Below, piece after piece: positions 1-6,975 of a DNA stretch of 12,569 bases. The notes beneath the pieces are model-generated. The model ran no database searches. It worked only from the letters and a program-made list of their open reading frames with translations, and was not told where the DNA came from. Both the position numbers and the translations under genes were made by a program. The first letter of the stretch is position 1, and each line of letters starts with the position of its first letter. Source of the DNA: an uncultured Clostridia bacterium (GTDB lineage: Bacteria > Bacillota > Clostridia > Christensenellales > UBA1242); NCBI GenBank assembly GCA_944372745.1, contig CALWAB010000096.1, positions 1-12,569 on the forward strand, read 5' to 3'.

Positions 1-9
1 TTTGCCCAG

Positions 10-306
10 AGATATGTTACTAAGGGATTTTCCATCCCCTAAAACCCCAGTACAAGGGCAAGGGTGATGCCACCCTATGGCGTGGTCTTAGTTTGTACTT
101 GTAGTTGCTTTATAAATTCTCTCAAAGCGGTAATCATAGCCGTACGCTAGTACCCTTGACCTATAGTCTTAGATAGTGACACTAGCCTACTTTAGTACTA
201 AAACTTAAAAATATATTTTCTTAGTGTGTTTCACACACTAAGTATATTATTTAGGTACTAAGTTGTGTCTAGGCACTCACCCAAGACCACGCCACGGTAG
301 AGCATC
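10..306 (+). repeat. Intergenic palindromic repeat cluster A (modules X-Y-Z-W-V)
   Basis: Non-coding mosaic shared with four other clusters in this window. In order: a degenerate X hairpin (20-41, GGGAT/ATCCC core); module Y starting with the small hairpin AGGGTG-atgc-CACCCT (61-76) and ending in GCCGTACGCTAGTAC near 149-163; module Z (CCTTGACCTATAGTCTT); the W hairpin TTAGTGTGT-ttc-ACACACTAA (221-241); and a V remnant (ACCACGCCACGG). No open reading frame with a ribosome binding site lies inside it. It sits 3' of the minus-strand hydrolase gene. The left end may continue outside the window. Function unknown. Confidence 0.85.
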
Positions 307-315
307 CCACCTACT

Positions 316-336
316 TTTTGCTACAGTATAGCAAAA
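316..336. repeat. 8-bp stem inverted repeat between cluster A and the hydrolase gene
   Basis: TTTTGCTA-cagta-TAGCAAAA is a perfect 8-bp stem with a 5-nt loop. It lies about 70 bp past the stop of the minus-strand hydrolase gene and could end that transcript. On the minus strand, however, it is not followed by a clear T-run, so it is a weak terminator candidate. The rest of 337-407 is AT-rich and shows nothing else. Confidence 0.4.
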
Positions 337-407
337 TTCAATTTTATGATTTTTTTGTTTGTAATTCGTCTACATCTTAACTTAGCCCATAGGCTGTTTT
401 TATTTCT

Positions 408-1295
408 TTATTTATAGTTATTACAAAAATCTACAATGTATTTTATTCTATTTATGTCTTCGTTCAAAAATTCGTGGCGTGAATTTTCAAACAAAACCTT
501 CTCTACATTTAGATTGTTATCTTTATAATATTTCTCTAGTTTATTTACGCCTTTGCCCATATTCCCAACTGGGTCTTTCTCTCCAGAAATTAATAATATT
601 GGCGTTTTGCTATTTTTTATGGCTTTTGTATAATCTTTATTATACAATTTTTTTAAGCCATCAAAAAAATCTTTATAAAATCTATTGCTACACACAAATG
701 AGCAAAATTTATCTTTTTTATATTTTTCATTACTTTCATTATTGGTTGATAAAAAACATTTATCTTCAAAATGTTTGTCATAAGCATCAAATGTCAATTT
801 CTTTATGAATTTTGCAGGTGCTTTCTCACCCTTAAAAGCACAGCCTATGCTAGCCACCAAATAACCAATGCCTACAAGAAATTTGCTTTGTTTACTTGTA
901 CCGCCCAATATTATACCATTGACTTCATTAATATGATTTCTCATAAACGCTTGAGTTAAGAATGAACCATAACTGAAACCAAATATATAATATGGTAGAT
1001 TAGGGTATTTTTGTTTAGTTTGGTTCATTAATTGCACGACATCACTCAATGTATCTTCAAATATATTTCCAGCCGAATAACCAAGGTTATCTTTATCCGT
1101 TTCGCCGTGTCCCCTATGGTCTTCAGCCACTACTATATACCCACTTTGATTGAGTAATTTTATTACGCCGTCATAACGCATTGCATACTCTACCATTCCG
1201 TGCAATATTTGTATTACGCCCTTAGGTTCTTTGACTTCGTCAAATTCATTGACCACTATGTCTTTATCTAAATTTCGCATTACTCTTCTTTGCAT
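408..1295 (-). CDS. Alpha/beta hydrolase, monoacylglycerol lipase / lysophospholipase-like
   Basis: A 295-residue cytosolic serine hydrolase of the Hydrolase_4 (PldB/monoacylglycerol lipase-like) group. It probably cleaves a lipid or other ester, but the substrate cannot be told. The family landmarks are in order: the oxyanion-side HG in LHGMVEYAMRYD (residues 31-42), the DHRGHGETD strand-turn (59-67), the nucleophile elbow GFSYGS (Ser108), the acid in SGEKDP (Asp241) and the catalytic His274 in SRHEF. No signal peptide or membrane segment is visible. The length is normal and the gene looks intact. The chosen ATG has AAGGAA 5 nt upstream (1301-1306). A second in-frame ATG five codons later has a poorer site. 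The gene stands alone between repeat clusters A and B, so context says nothing about its job. The fold is certain and the substrate unknown. Confidence 0.9.
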   Translation of the reverse strand: MQRRVMRNLDKDIVVNEFDEVKEPKGVIQILHGMVEYAMRYDGVIKLLNQSGYIVVAEDHRGHGETDKDNLGYSAGNIFEDTLSDVVQLMNQTKQKYPNLPYYIFGFSYGSFLTQAFMRNHINEVNGIILGGTSKQSKFLVGIGYLVASIGCAFKGEKAPAKFIKKLTFDAYDKHFEDKCFLSTNNESNEKYKKDKFCSFVCSNRFYKDFFDGLKKLYNKDYTKAIKNSKTPILLISGEKDPVGNMGKGVNKLEKYYKDNNLNVEKVLFENSRHEFLNEDINRIKYIVDFCNNYK

Positions 1296-1349
1296 TTCTC
1301 TTCCTTCTTACTAAAACAATTATTATTTTGCGTTCAATCAAGCGGTATG

Positions 1350-1756
1350 CCCCACGCAAGTTATCTAGGGGATTTTCCATCCCCTAGAACCCTAGACAAG
1401 GACAAGGGTGATGCCACCCTATGGCGTGGTCTTAGTCGGTACTAGTACTTGCTTTGTAGGCTCTCTCAAAGCGATGACCAATGCCGTACTATAGTCGACT
1501 ACACCTATGGTCTTGGGATGTGACACTAGCCCATTTTAGTACTTAAAACTTAAACATAAATCTTAGTGCGTTATCACGCACTAAGTAATTTTAGTACTTA
1601 AGTTGTGTCTAAGCACTCAACCAATGACCACGGCGGTGTGCCTTCACACCCACTGCCGTACGCTAATACTAAGCTTATTTCACTCACTAAAAATGCATTT
1701 TGTACTAAACTTATACTAAGATACTCACCAAAGACCACTGCCGTACGCTAGTACTT
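1350..1756 (+). repeat. Intergenic palindromic repeat cluster B (X-Y-Z-W-V plus a partial extra unit)
   Basis: Same module order as cluster A and better preserved. X is CTAGGGGAT-tttcc-ATCCCCTAG (1365-1387). Y begins with AGGGTG-atgc-CACCCT (1405-1420) and runs to about 1492. Z follows with ACCTATGGTCTTGG. W is TTAGTGCGT-tatc-ACGCACTAA (1563-1584). V contains GGTGTG-cctt-CACACC (1635-1650) and GCCGTACGC. After V comes a further degenerate W/V unit ending in GCCGTACGCTAGTAC (about 1740-1754), directly against the terminator of the 109-residue membrane protein gene. This fills almost all of the 1296-1786 gap. No gene is seen within it. Confidence 0.88.
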
Positions 1757-1784
1757 AAAAAAGTGTGCTAGATAGCACACTTTT
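1757..1784 (-). terminator. Rho-independent terminator of the 109-residue membrane protein gene
   Basis: AAAAGTGTGCTA (1759-1770) pairs perfectly with TAGCACACTTTT (1773-1784) around a 2-nt centre. On the minus strand the stem runs into six T residues (complement of 1757-1762). It starts 2 nt after the stop codon of the gene ending at 1787. The long palindrome could also work on the plus strand. Confidence 0.85.
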
Positions 1785-1786
1785 CA

Positions 1787-2116
1787 TTAGCCTACTATTA
1801 AAGGCACGATTATACCTGCAATAATTACAAGCAACAATACAAAATACAATACGAGCCAAACTGTTTGTTTAGGACGCACATATTTCCAGCCTAAGTATGC
1901 TACAATGCAAAGCATTAAAGCAGTAGCCACATTTTGAAGTGCAGTAACCACTGTCAAACTTACGCCACACGCACTCAAAATAAGTCCTATCAAATATAAT
2001 ATCGCTACTGCACCCATCAAATAGAATGAAATCTTATTAAGACCCCAAACACTTCTTTTTCTGGTTGTTGTCTTAGTAGTTGTTGTCTTTGATGAACTTG
2101 ATTTCTTTTCAGCCAT
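1787..2116 (-). CDS. Small three-helix membrane protein with Ser/Thr/Lys-rich N-terminus, unknown function
   Basis: A 109-residue protein I do not recognise. Residues 2-21 are low-complexity and cationic (mostly S, T, K and R). Three hydrophobic segments follow, at about 29-50, 57-76 and 86-108, separated by very short polar turns (the second, WKYVRPKQ, is basic). The protein ends almost at the end of the third helix. With the charged head on the cytoplasmic side, topology would be N-in/C-out. Start choice is firm: AAAGGAG (2124-2130) lies 7 nt before the ATG. A good promoter (2167-2195) and an adjacent terminator (1757-1784) make it a one-gene transcript. It has no catalytic motif. It could be a small stress or envelope protein, but nothing in the sequence decides this. 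Confidence 0.85.
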   Translation of the reverse strand: MAEKKSSSSKTTTTKTTTRKRSVWGLNKISFYLMGAVAILYLIGLILSACGVSLTVVTALQNVATALMLCIVAYLGWKYVRPKQTVWLVLYFVLLLVIIAGIIVPLIVG

Positions 2117-2166
2117 TTTTTCTCTCCTTTTTAATCACTATATTAGTTTTATCAACTATCATTAAT

Positions 2167-2195
2167 ATGATACTACAATTTACAAAAAATGTAAA
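2167..2195 (-). promoter_or_regulatory. Sigma-A-type promoter for the 109-residue membrane protein gene
   Basis: Read on the minus strand: TTTACA (2190-2195), a 17-nt spacer, then TATCAT (2167-2172). Each hexamer is 5 of 6 to consensus. Transcription would begin about 45 nt before the ATG at 2116. Confidence 0.6.
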
Positions 2196-2520
2196 GAGTT
2201 ATTACATAATTTTATGCAAAATGCCGAATTTTATGCTTTTTTATTTATTTAAATCCCTACTTAAAACCACTATATATAAAAATTACATCTTTTTATGTCA
2301 AAAATTTTATATTAAATTTTAGAAACTACAATATATACAGTAAGCTTTCATTTACTGTTAATATAATTAAAAAATTATCCTATTTTCTTGTAATCTATTG
2401 TGGTTACATAGATTTTATCTTAGAAATATTACACTATGTATTTAAATATAGTTTGTATACATACTAAAGTATATTTTTTTTGCAAATAGCGTCATATAAA
2501 AGTAAATTAAGCATTAACGA
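2196..2520. other. AT-rich spacer upstream of the 109-residue gene and downstream of pepF, no gene seen
   Basis: This is the only long gap without the palindromic repeat modules. It is very AT-rich. I see two short perfect inverted repeats: ACAGTAA/TTACTGT (2337-2358) and AATCTAT/ATAGATT (2392-2414). There is also a T-run at about 2473-2481. The open frames that cross it have no ribosome binding site and no recognisable protein. Confidence 0.5.
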
Positions 2521-2543
2521 AAAATAGGACTAAAAGCCCTATT
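2521..2543 (-). terminator. Probable terminator of pepF
   Basis: On the minus strand AATAGGGCT-ttt-AGTCCTATT forms a 9-bp stem with one G-U pair, then a short T-rich stretch (TTTTCG). It lies about 55 nt after the pepF stop codon. The T-run is shorter than ideal. Confidence 0.6.
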
Positions 2544-2596
2544 AATTGTAAATTTAAACACATAACCATCTATTTCTTTATATTATCTTGCATTTT

Positions 2597-4393
2597 TTAA
2601 TTATTTGCTTTGCATTTTTGGTCAACTAAATCGGCAAACTCATTTACCAAATCTTCAAAGAATCCAAAAGCTTCTTCATAAATTTTGTCATCCAATAAAT
2701 CTACGCCACAATCTTTAAGGTTGTCAAGCGGATGTTTACTATATCCTGTTTGCATAAACTTATAAAAATTTTGACGCACTTGTTCATTATTTTCAAAACA
2801 ACCTTTAGCAAAATGCGTAGACACAATCATTGAAAGCGAATACATATAGTTATAATATGCCACAAAAATATGTCCGTCCGACAACCAATTATATTTAGTA
2901 TAATCATAGGTAGGCATTGCATTATAATACGCACGCAATTCCAATGCATTTTGTGACGCGTTTTCTACATCCAATATTTCACCGTATTGAATAGCCTTTC
3001 TCATATTATACTCGTGTTCTGCTTGATAACAACCTGAAAATACATTTGCACTAAATGTTTCAATCATTGATTGCAAATAAATTAATTTTTCATCTATAGA
3101 CTTAGCATTCTGGTACAGATATTTAAACATAACCGTTTCACTAGTCAAACTTGGGACTTCCACCACTATAAACGGCAATTCAGCTATATGAGCTGGTTGG
3201 ACTGCTTCAGTAATCAAAAACTGAGTTCCGTGTCCAAATTCGTGGGCGAAAGTGAGCATATCGGTCGCATTATCGTGCCAATTAAAATGAAATACAGGGT
3301 GTTTATTATATGCCCCACCACAATAAATTAATGACCTTTTATTTTTATTAGGATATACATCGCACCATCTTTCTTTAATAGCACGCTCATACGCATCTTC
3401 ATAAGTTTTACCTAAGTATTTAAACGCCCCACGCATTTTGTCCACTGCATAATCAAAAGTCACCGTTTCATCACTTTTGCCAAGCATCAACAAGGCATCC
3501 CAAGGTTCAATTTTGTCAAAACCAAATCCTTTAGCCTGAGCGTCGGCATATAGTTTACGCACCTTTACATTCTCACGAGCCTTTTGAATTATTTTTTCAA
3601 ATACACTTTTGGGCACATTATAATCATTGAGTTGCTTTTCTAAAACACCATCATATTTTTGCAATTTATTAAGAAAATCGTCCGCTTTTAAATCATTATA
3701 AACTAATGAAAAGAGCGTCAATTTATAATCTGCCATACCTTTAGCAAAAGTTTTATAAGTATTTTCTCTTAAAGTGCGATCCTCATCTCTTATCAGTTTA
3801 CCATAGGTAGATACACTCAATTCGTGCATATTGCCTTTACTGTCTGCCACATTTTCAAATTTCATTTCATTATCGAGCAAAACTGAAAACATTTGTTGAA
3901 AATCTGCAAAATTGCCCATTTGAGATACCATATAACTCTCTCTTTCATTGAGAATATGTGGCAATTCTTCTAGAATTTTCTCATAAGAAAGTTTACGCGA
4001 AGCAAAGCGTGAGTCAGCAATAATTTTCTTTAAATATTCTTCACCCAGTTTTTGCAATTCTTCGCCCACAAAGCTTGTAAGTGAACTCATATCAGTGAAT
4101 ACTTGATTTGCATTGGCATACATTTTTTGATAGACATTATTAGAACTATCTACATCAATTAAAAACATTGCGTAGTATCCCAAAGTATTTGCTTCCACAG
4201 AAATTTTGTCTGAAAATTCTTCAAATTCAAGCAATGTATCTATGTTGCCAAGTTTGCCTTTATAATCGGCGAGTTTTTTGCTTTCTTGCTTAAGTTTCTC
4301 TAATCGTGCATAAAATTCTTCTTCACTTTTGCAATAATCACTTATATCAAACTTGTATTTGTCTTCTATGTCGTGTCTTTCTTTTAATTCCAT
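2597..4393 (-). CDS. pepF: Oligoendopeptidase F (M3B zinc metallopeptidase)
   Basis: A cytoplasmic zinc peptidase that hydrolyses short peptides (roughly 7-17 residues in characterised PepF enzymes), feeding peptide turnover. At 598 residues it is full length for the family. The N-terminal helical half (about 1-200) matches the M3 prodomain region. The catalytic half has HEFGH at 384-388 (zinc ligands His384 and His388, base Glu385) and the third ligand Glu412 in VEVPSLTSE, at the spacing normal for the family. The Tyr/His substrate strand follows, GHIFVAYYNYMYSLS at about 507-521. No signal peptide is present. Start choice: AAAAGGAG (4400-4407) precedes ATG at 4393. Another ATG 4 nt upstream is out of frame. 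Downstream is a probable terminator (2521-2543) and upstream is repeat cluster C, so it is probably transcribed alone. No clear promoter was found between the gene and cluster C. Confidence 0.96.
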   Translation of the reverse strand: MELKERHDIEDKYKFDISDYCKSEEEFYARLEKLKQESKKLADYKGKLGNIDTLLEFEEFSDKISVEANTLGYYAMFLIDVDSSNNVYQKMYANANQVFTDMSSLTSFVGEELQKLGEEYLKKIIADSRFASRKLSYEKILEELPHILNERESYMVSQMGNFADFQQMFSVLLDNEMKFENVADSKGNMHELSVSTYGKLIRDEDRTLRENTYKTFAKGMADYKLTLFSLVYNDLKADDFLNKLQKYDGVLEKQLNDYNVPKSVFEKIIQKARENVKVRKLYADAQAKGFGFDKIEPWDALLMLGKSDETVTFDYAVDKMRGAFKYLGKTYEDAYERAIKERWCDVYPNKNKRSLIYCGGAYNKHPVFHFNWHDNATDMLTFAHEFGHGTQFLITEAVQPAHIAELPFIVVEVPSLTSETVMFKYLYQNAKSIDEKLIYLQSMIETFSANVFSGCYQAEHEYNMRKAIQYGEILDVENASQNALELRAYYNAMPTYDYTKYNWLSDGHIFVAYYNYMYSLSMIVSTHFAKGCFENNEQVRQNFYKFMQTGYSKHPLDNLKDCGVDLLDDKIYEEAFGFFEDLVNEFADLVDQKCKANN

Positions 4394-4442
4394 TCATTGC
4401 TCCTTTTCGTTCTTATGCTTTTATTTAGGGAAATTTCATCAC

Positions 4443-4815
4443 TAGCGTTTTTCTAGGGGATTTCATCACCTATGACCCTAGTACAAGGACAAGGGTGATG
4501 CCATCCTATGGCGTAGTCTTAAGTTTGTACTAGTACTTGCTTTATAAGTTCTCTCAAAGCGGTGACCATAGCCGTACGCAAGTACTCTAGGGGATTTTCC
4601 ATCCCCTAGAACCCTAGTACAAGGACGGGCGTCCTTGACCTGTGGTCTTGGTATGAAGTACTAGCGTACTTTAGTACTAAGAACAAAAGCAAATATTATT
4701 TTAGTGCGTTTTCACGCACTAAAGATATTTAAGTTTTAACAAGTTTAAGTTAAAGTCCTCGCCAATGACCACGGCGGTACGCCTTCGCACCCAATGCCGT
4801 ACGCCAGTACCCAAA
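4443..4815 (+). repeat. Intergenic palindromic repeat cluster C (X'-Y-X-Z-W-V)
   Basis: The order differs from A and B: a decayed X (from about 4452), a full Y (about 4490-4586), then a second intact X, CTAGGGGAT-tttcc-ATCCCCTAG (4587-4609). Next comes the hairpin CAAGGAC-gggc-GTCCTTG (4620-4637) leading into Z, W as TTAGTGCGT-tttc-ACGCACTAA (4701-4722), and V with GCCGTACGCCAGTAC (about 4796-4810). By eye it contains 12 GTAC tetramers. It fills the gap between the aspS stop and the pepF start. No separate T-tailed terminator for aspS is seen, so W or V hairpins may serve. Confidence 0.88.
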
Positions 4816-4837
4816 GACCACTATTGTTGTGCAAGTC

Positions 4838-6130
4838 TTAAGGCAATAAGCGGTTAGGGCCACGGAAGATAAACATTGCTTCCTTAATGCTAGGCAACTC
4901 CAAAAGTAGCATTGTGATTCTATCAAGCCCAATACCAAATCCGCCGTGTGGTGGACAACCATATCTAAAGAATTCCAAATAAAATTCTACATCTTTCTTA
5001 AGCCCTTTCTCTTCTGCTTGAGCCTTAAGGATGTCATAGCGGTGTTCTCTCTGTGCCCCTGTCGTAATCTCAACGCCACGCCAAATAAGGTCATAACCTT
5101 GTGGCACGCCATCCGCATTTCTCATATGATAGAACGCACGCTTCTTCGCATCATAGTCTGTCACAAACATAAATTCGTGGTTGTATTTGTCTTGTGCCAA
5201 CTGATAAACTAATTTTTCTGCTTCAGTTGTAAGGTCGCCTTTCTCTATGTCATCTACGACAAAATCATAGCGTTCTTCGAGTTCTTTGTACACATCCGCA
5301 AGTTTCATTCTAGGGAATGGCAATGTAGGCACAATTACTTCCTTGCCAAATTCCTTTAATATTATATCGCCATATTCTTCTTTGACTTTTGTGAGCATAT
5401 ATGTGAGCAATTCTTCTTCCATTTTCATAACATCTTCGTATGAATCAATGTAAGAAAACTCAATATCAAACCCTGTAAATTCTGTAGCGTGTCTTGAAGT
5501 GTATGATTGTTCCGCACGGAATACAGGCGCACATTCAAATATGCGTTCTAAGCCTGCACACATAGCCATTTGCTTATAGAATTGTGGGCTTTGTGCTAAA
5601 TACGCACGCTTGTCAAAATACTTAAGTTCAAACACATCCGAACCGCTTTCGCTCGCTGTAGCAATAATTTTAGGTGTGTGAATTTCCACAAAGCGGTGCT
5701 TGAGCAAAAATTCTCTCAATGCCTTAGTGCAACAAGTTTGAATTTTAAAAATCAAATCTTTGTTGCCTTCTCTAAGGTCAAGCCACCTATAATCCATACG
5801 CATATCTATCGCGGTATGTTCGTCTATTGGTGATACTTCTGCATAACTTTCAACTTTTACACTCTCGGGAATAAATTCACGCCCACCTAATTTAACTGAA
5901 GGATTATCAACAACTGTACCTTCTAGTGTGACGACTGAATTTACATTCAAGCCACTGAAAACTTCCGCAATCTCTGGTAAATCAGGCTTAAAAACTGTCA
6001 CTTGAATTTTACCTGTAGTATCACGAATGATTATAAATTGGATACTCTTTTGGTCGCGTTTTGTTTCTACAAAACCTTGTATCTTTTGCTTTTCCCCCGT
6101 CTTTAGTTCTTCAATATAAGTTCTTTCCAT
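4838..6130 (-). CDS. aspS: Aspartyl-tRNA synthetase, archaeal-type (possibly non-discriminating)
   Basis: A cytosolic class IIb synthetase that charges tRNA(Asp) with aspartate. At 430 residues it lacks the GAD insertion of the usual ~590-residue bacterial enzyme, so it is the short archaeal/AspS2 type. An OB-fold anticodon-binding domain covers about 1-100. The catalytic core has motif 1 around FLLKHRFVEIHTPKI (141-155), aspartate-binding LAQSPQFYKQ (178-187), motif 2 FRAEQSYTSRHATEF (204-218), FFRYGCPPHGGFGIGLDRI with motif 3 Arg404, and the terminal RLLP. Archaeal-type enzymes in bacteria often also charge tRNA(Asn), which GatCAB then converts. Residue 20 is Phe where, from memory, discriminating enzymes have Trp, which hints at relaxed specificity. 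Start: AGGAG (6137-6141) before ATG. An extended -10 promoter lies at 6163-6191. Repeat cluster C follows the stop. Confidence 0.95.
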   Translation of the reverse strand: MERTYIEELKTGEKQKIQGFVETKRDQKSIQFIIIRDTTGKIQVTVFKPDLPEIAEVFSGLNVNSVVTLEGTVVDNPSVKLGGREFIPESVKVESYAEVSPIDEHTAIDMRMDYRWLDLREGNKDLIFKIQTCCTKALREFLLKHRFVEIHTPKIIATASESGSDVFELKYFDKRAYLAQSPQFYKQMAMCAGLERIFECAPVFRAEQSYTSRHATEFTGFDIEFSYIDSYEDVMKMEEELLTYMLTKVKEEYGDIILKEFGKEVIVPTLPFPRMKLADVYKELEERYDFVVDDIEKGDLTTEAEKLVYQLAQDKYNHEFMFVTDYDAKKRAFYHMRNADGVPQGYDLIWRGVEITTGAQREHRYDILKAQAEEKGLKKDVEFYLEFFRYGCPPHGGFGIGLDRITMLLLELPSIKEAMFIFRGPNRLLP

Positions 6131-6162
6131 TTCTATCTCCTAAAAATAACTTTAACTTTTTT

Positions 6163-6191
6163 AGTATATCACAATTTACCCTATAAAGCAA
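6163..6191 (-). promoter_or_regulatory. Sigma-A-type promoter of aspS, extended -10
   Basis: Minus-strand TTGCTT (6186-6191), 17-nt spacer, TATACT (6163-6168) preceded by TGa, an extended -10. The leader before ATG is about 25 nt, too short for a T-box. aspS is therefore probably not controlled by an Asp or Asn tRNA-sensing leader. Confidence 0.75.
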
Positions 6192-6296
6192 CTAAAAGTA
6201 CAACTTTCATAAGCATTAAAATACCATCTACATAAATTTAAAATCTTCATAATAAGGAAAATATGTCTATAATGTAATTTAATATAGTATTAAGAA

Positions 6297-6325
6297 TTGA
6301 TAGAATCTTCATTATATGATATACT
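6297..6325 (+). promoter_or_regulatory. Sigma-A-type promoter of the 118-residue paralogue gene, extended -10
   Basis: TTGATA (6297-6302), 17-nt spacer, TATACT (6320-6325) with TGa just before it. Transcription should begin about 25 nt before the ATG at 6357. A 9-nt direct repeat AATCTTCAT occurs at 6242-6250 and again inside the spacer (6304-6312). It may be chance in such AT-rich DNA. Confidence 0.7.
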
Positions 6326-6356
6326 ATCAAAAATATTTTATAAAGGAATATAAACT

Positions 6357-6713
6357 ATGGCAAAACAAAATTTTAAATACACTTATACTTCAATAGTCAT
6401 CTATAATGGCAAAGTTATTAAAAGCACTACATATACAAATGAATATTCTAATATGGCAAATGACCTTAAAACTTTAATAGACAAATGCAATCGCACTATA
6501 CTTAAAAGTCATTTTATGAATGTAGATAATCTCAAAAAAGAAATACTCAATGATTATGACAAAATAATGACAAAACCTATTGAAGACGAAAAAAGTATAG
6601 AATTGCACGAAGAATTAATCAAAAAAATGAAAAAACTCAATATAATACAAGATATTGATAAGACAATCAATCATGGTGAATTACCAATGCGAAATGATTA
6701 TAACGAGAAGTAG
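6357..6713 (+). CDS. Small protein of an unrecognised three-member paralogous family (copy 1)
   Basis: A 118-residue, soluble, lysine-rich protein that I do not recognise. Residues 37-96 align without gaps to residues 33-92 of the product of 8416 (27 of 60 identical) and 28-87 of that of 8805. Invariant positions here include Leu37, Leu40, Cys44, Thr47, Lys50, Phe53-Met54-Asn55, Lys60, Ile63 and Tyr67. The block looks helical, ending in a KKMKKLNI segment. The N-terminal 30 residues are beta-like (TSIVIYNGKVIKST) and differ between copies. There is no signal peptide, membrane segment or catalytic motif. AAAGGA (6342-6347) and a good extended -10 promoter support expression. The gene is divergent from aspS, and inverted repeat cluster D begins about 30 bp after its stop. 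A single shared Cys could suggest metal binding or thiol chemistry, but this is speculation. Confidence 0.85.
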   Translation: MAKQNFKYTYTSIVIYNGKVIKSTTYTNEYSNMANDLKTLIDKCNRTILKSHFMNVDNLKKEILNDYDKIMTKPIEDEKSIELHEELIKKMKKLNIIQDIDKTINHGELPMRNDYNEK

Positions 6714-6740
6714 TATGCAGTCGTAGAAATATATTTTAAG

Positions 6741-6957
6741 GTTTTAAGTACTAGGCTTGGCTAGTGCCACTATCCAAGACCATAGGTCAAGGAGTACTTG
6801 CGTACGGCATTGGTCATCGCTTTGAGAGAACCTATAAAGTAAGTACTAGTACAAACCTAAGACCACGCCATAGGGTGGCGTCACCCTTGTCCTTGTCTGG
6901 GGTTCTAGGGGATGAAATCCCCTAAACTATCTGTGTATGCTAGTACCCACAACATCA
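6741..6957 (-). repeat. Intergenic palindromic repeat cluster D (X-Y-Z, inverted)
   Basis: The same modules as cluster A in reverse orientation: Z complement (CCAAGACCATAGGTCAAGG), Y complement starting GTACTTGCGTACGGC and ending with hairpin AGGGTG-gcgt-CACCCT (6872-6887), then X as AGGGGAT-gaa-ATCCCCT (6907-6923). W and V are missing. It fills the gap between two convergent genes and may provide their 3' hairpins, although no T-run follows the stems. With cluster E in the opposite orientation, it brackets the amidase gene. Confidence 0.87.
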
Positions 6958-6975
6958 ATATACCACTTTATTCCC

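Noticed and set aside
479..808. Plus-strand open frame of 109 codons
   Set aside because: It is antisense to the alpha/beta hydrolase gene, whose catalytic residues are all present on the minus strand.
10..1756. CRISPR array or CRISPR-like repeats
   Set aside because: The repeated blocks are long, diverged, modular and not regularly spaced, with no unique spacers of constant length and no cas gene.
2080..2322. Plus-strand 80-codon open frame in the AT-rich gap
   Set aside because: It begins inside the 109-residue gene on the other strand, lacks a ribosome site and is composed of AT-rich filler residues (F, L, I, K, Y).
4750..4962. Open frame of 70 codons running on the minus strand through the end of aspS into cluster C
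   Set aside because: It overlaps the certain aspS coding sequence in another frame, uses repeat DNA for its tail and has no ribosome site or recognisable protein.
6131..6162. T-box leader upstream of aspS
   Set aside because: The distance from promoter to ATG is about 25 nt, far too short for a T-box, and no TGGNACCGCG-like element is visible.
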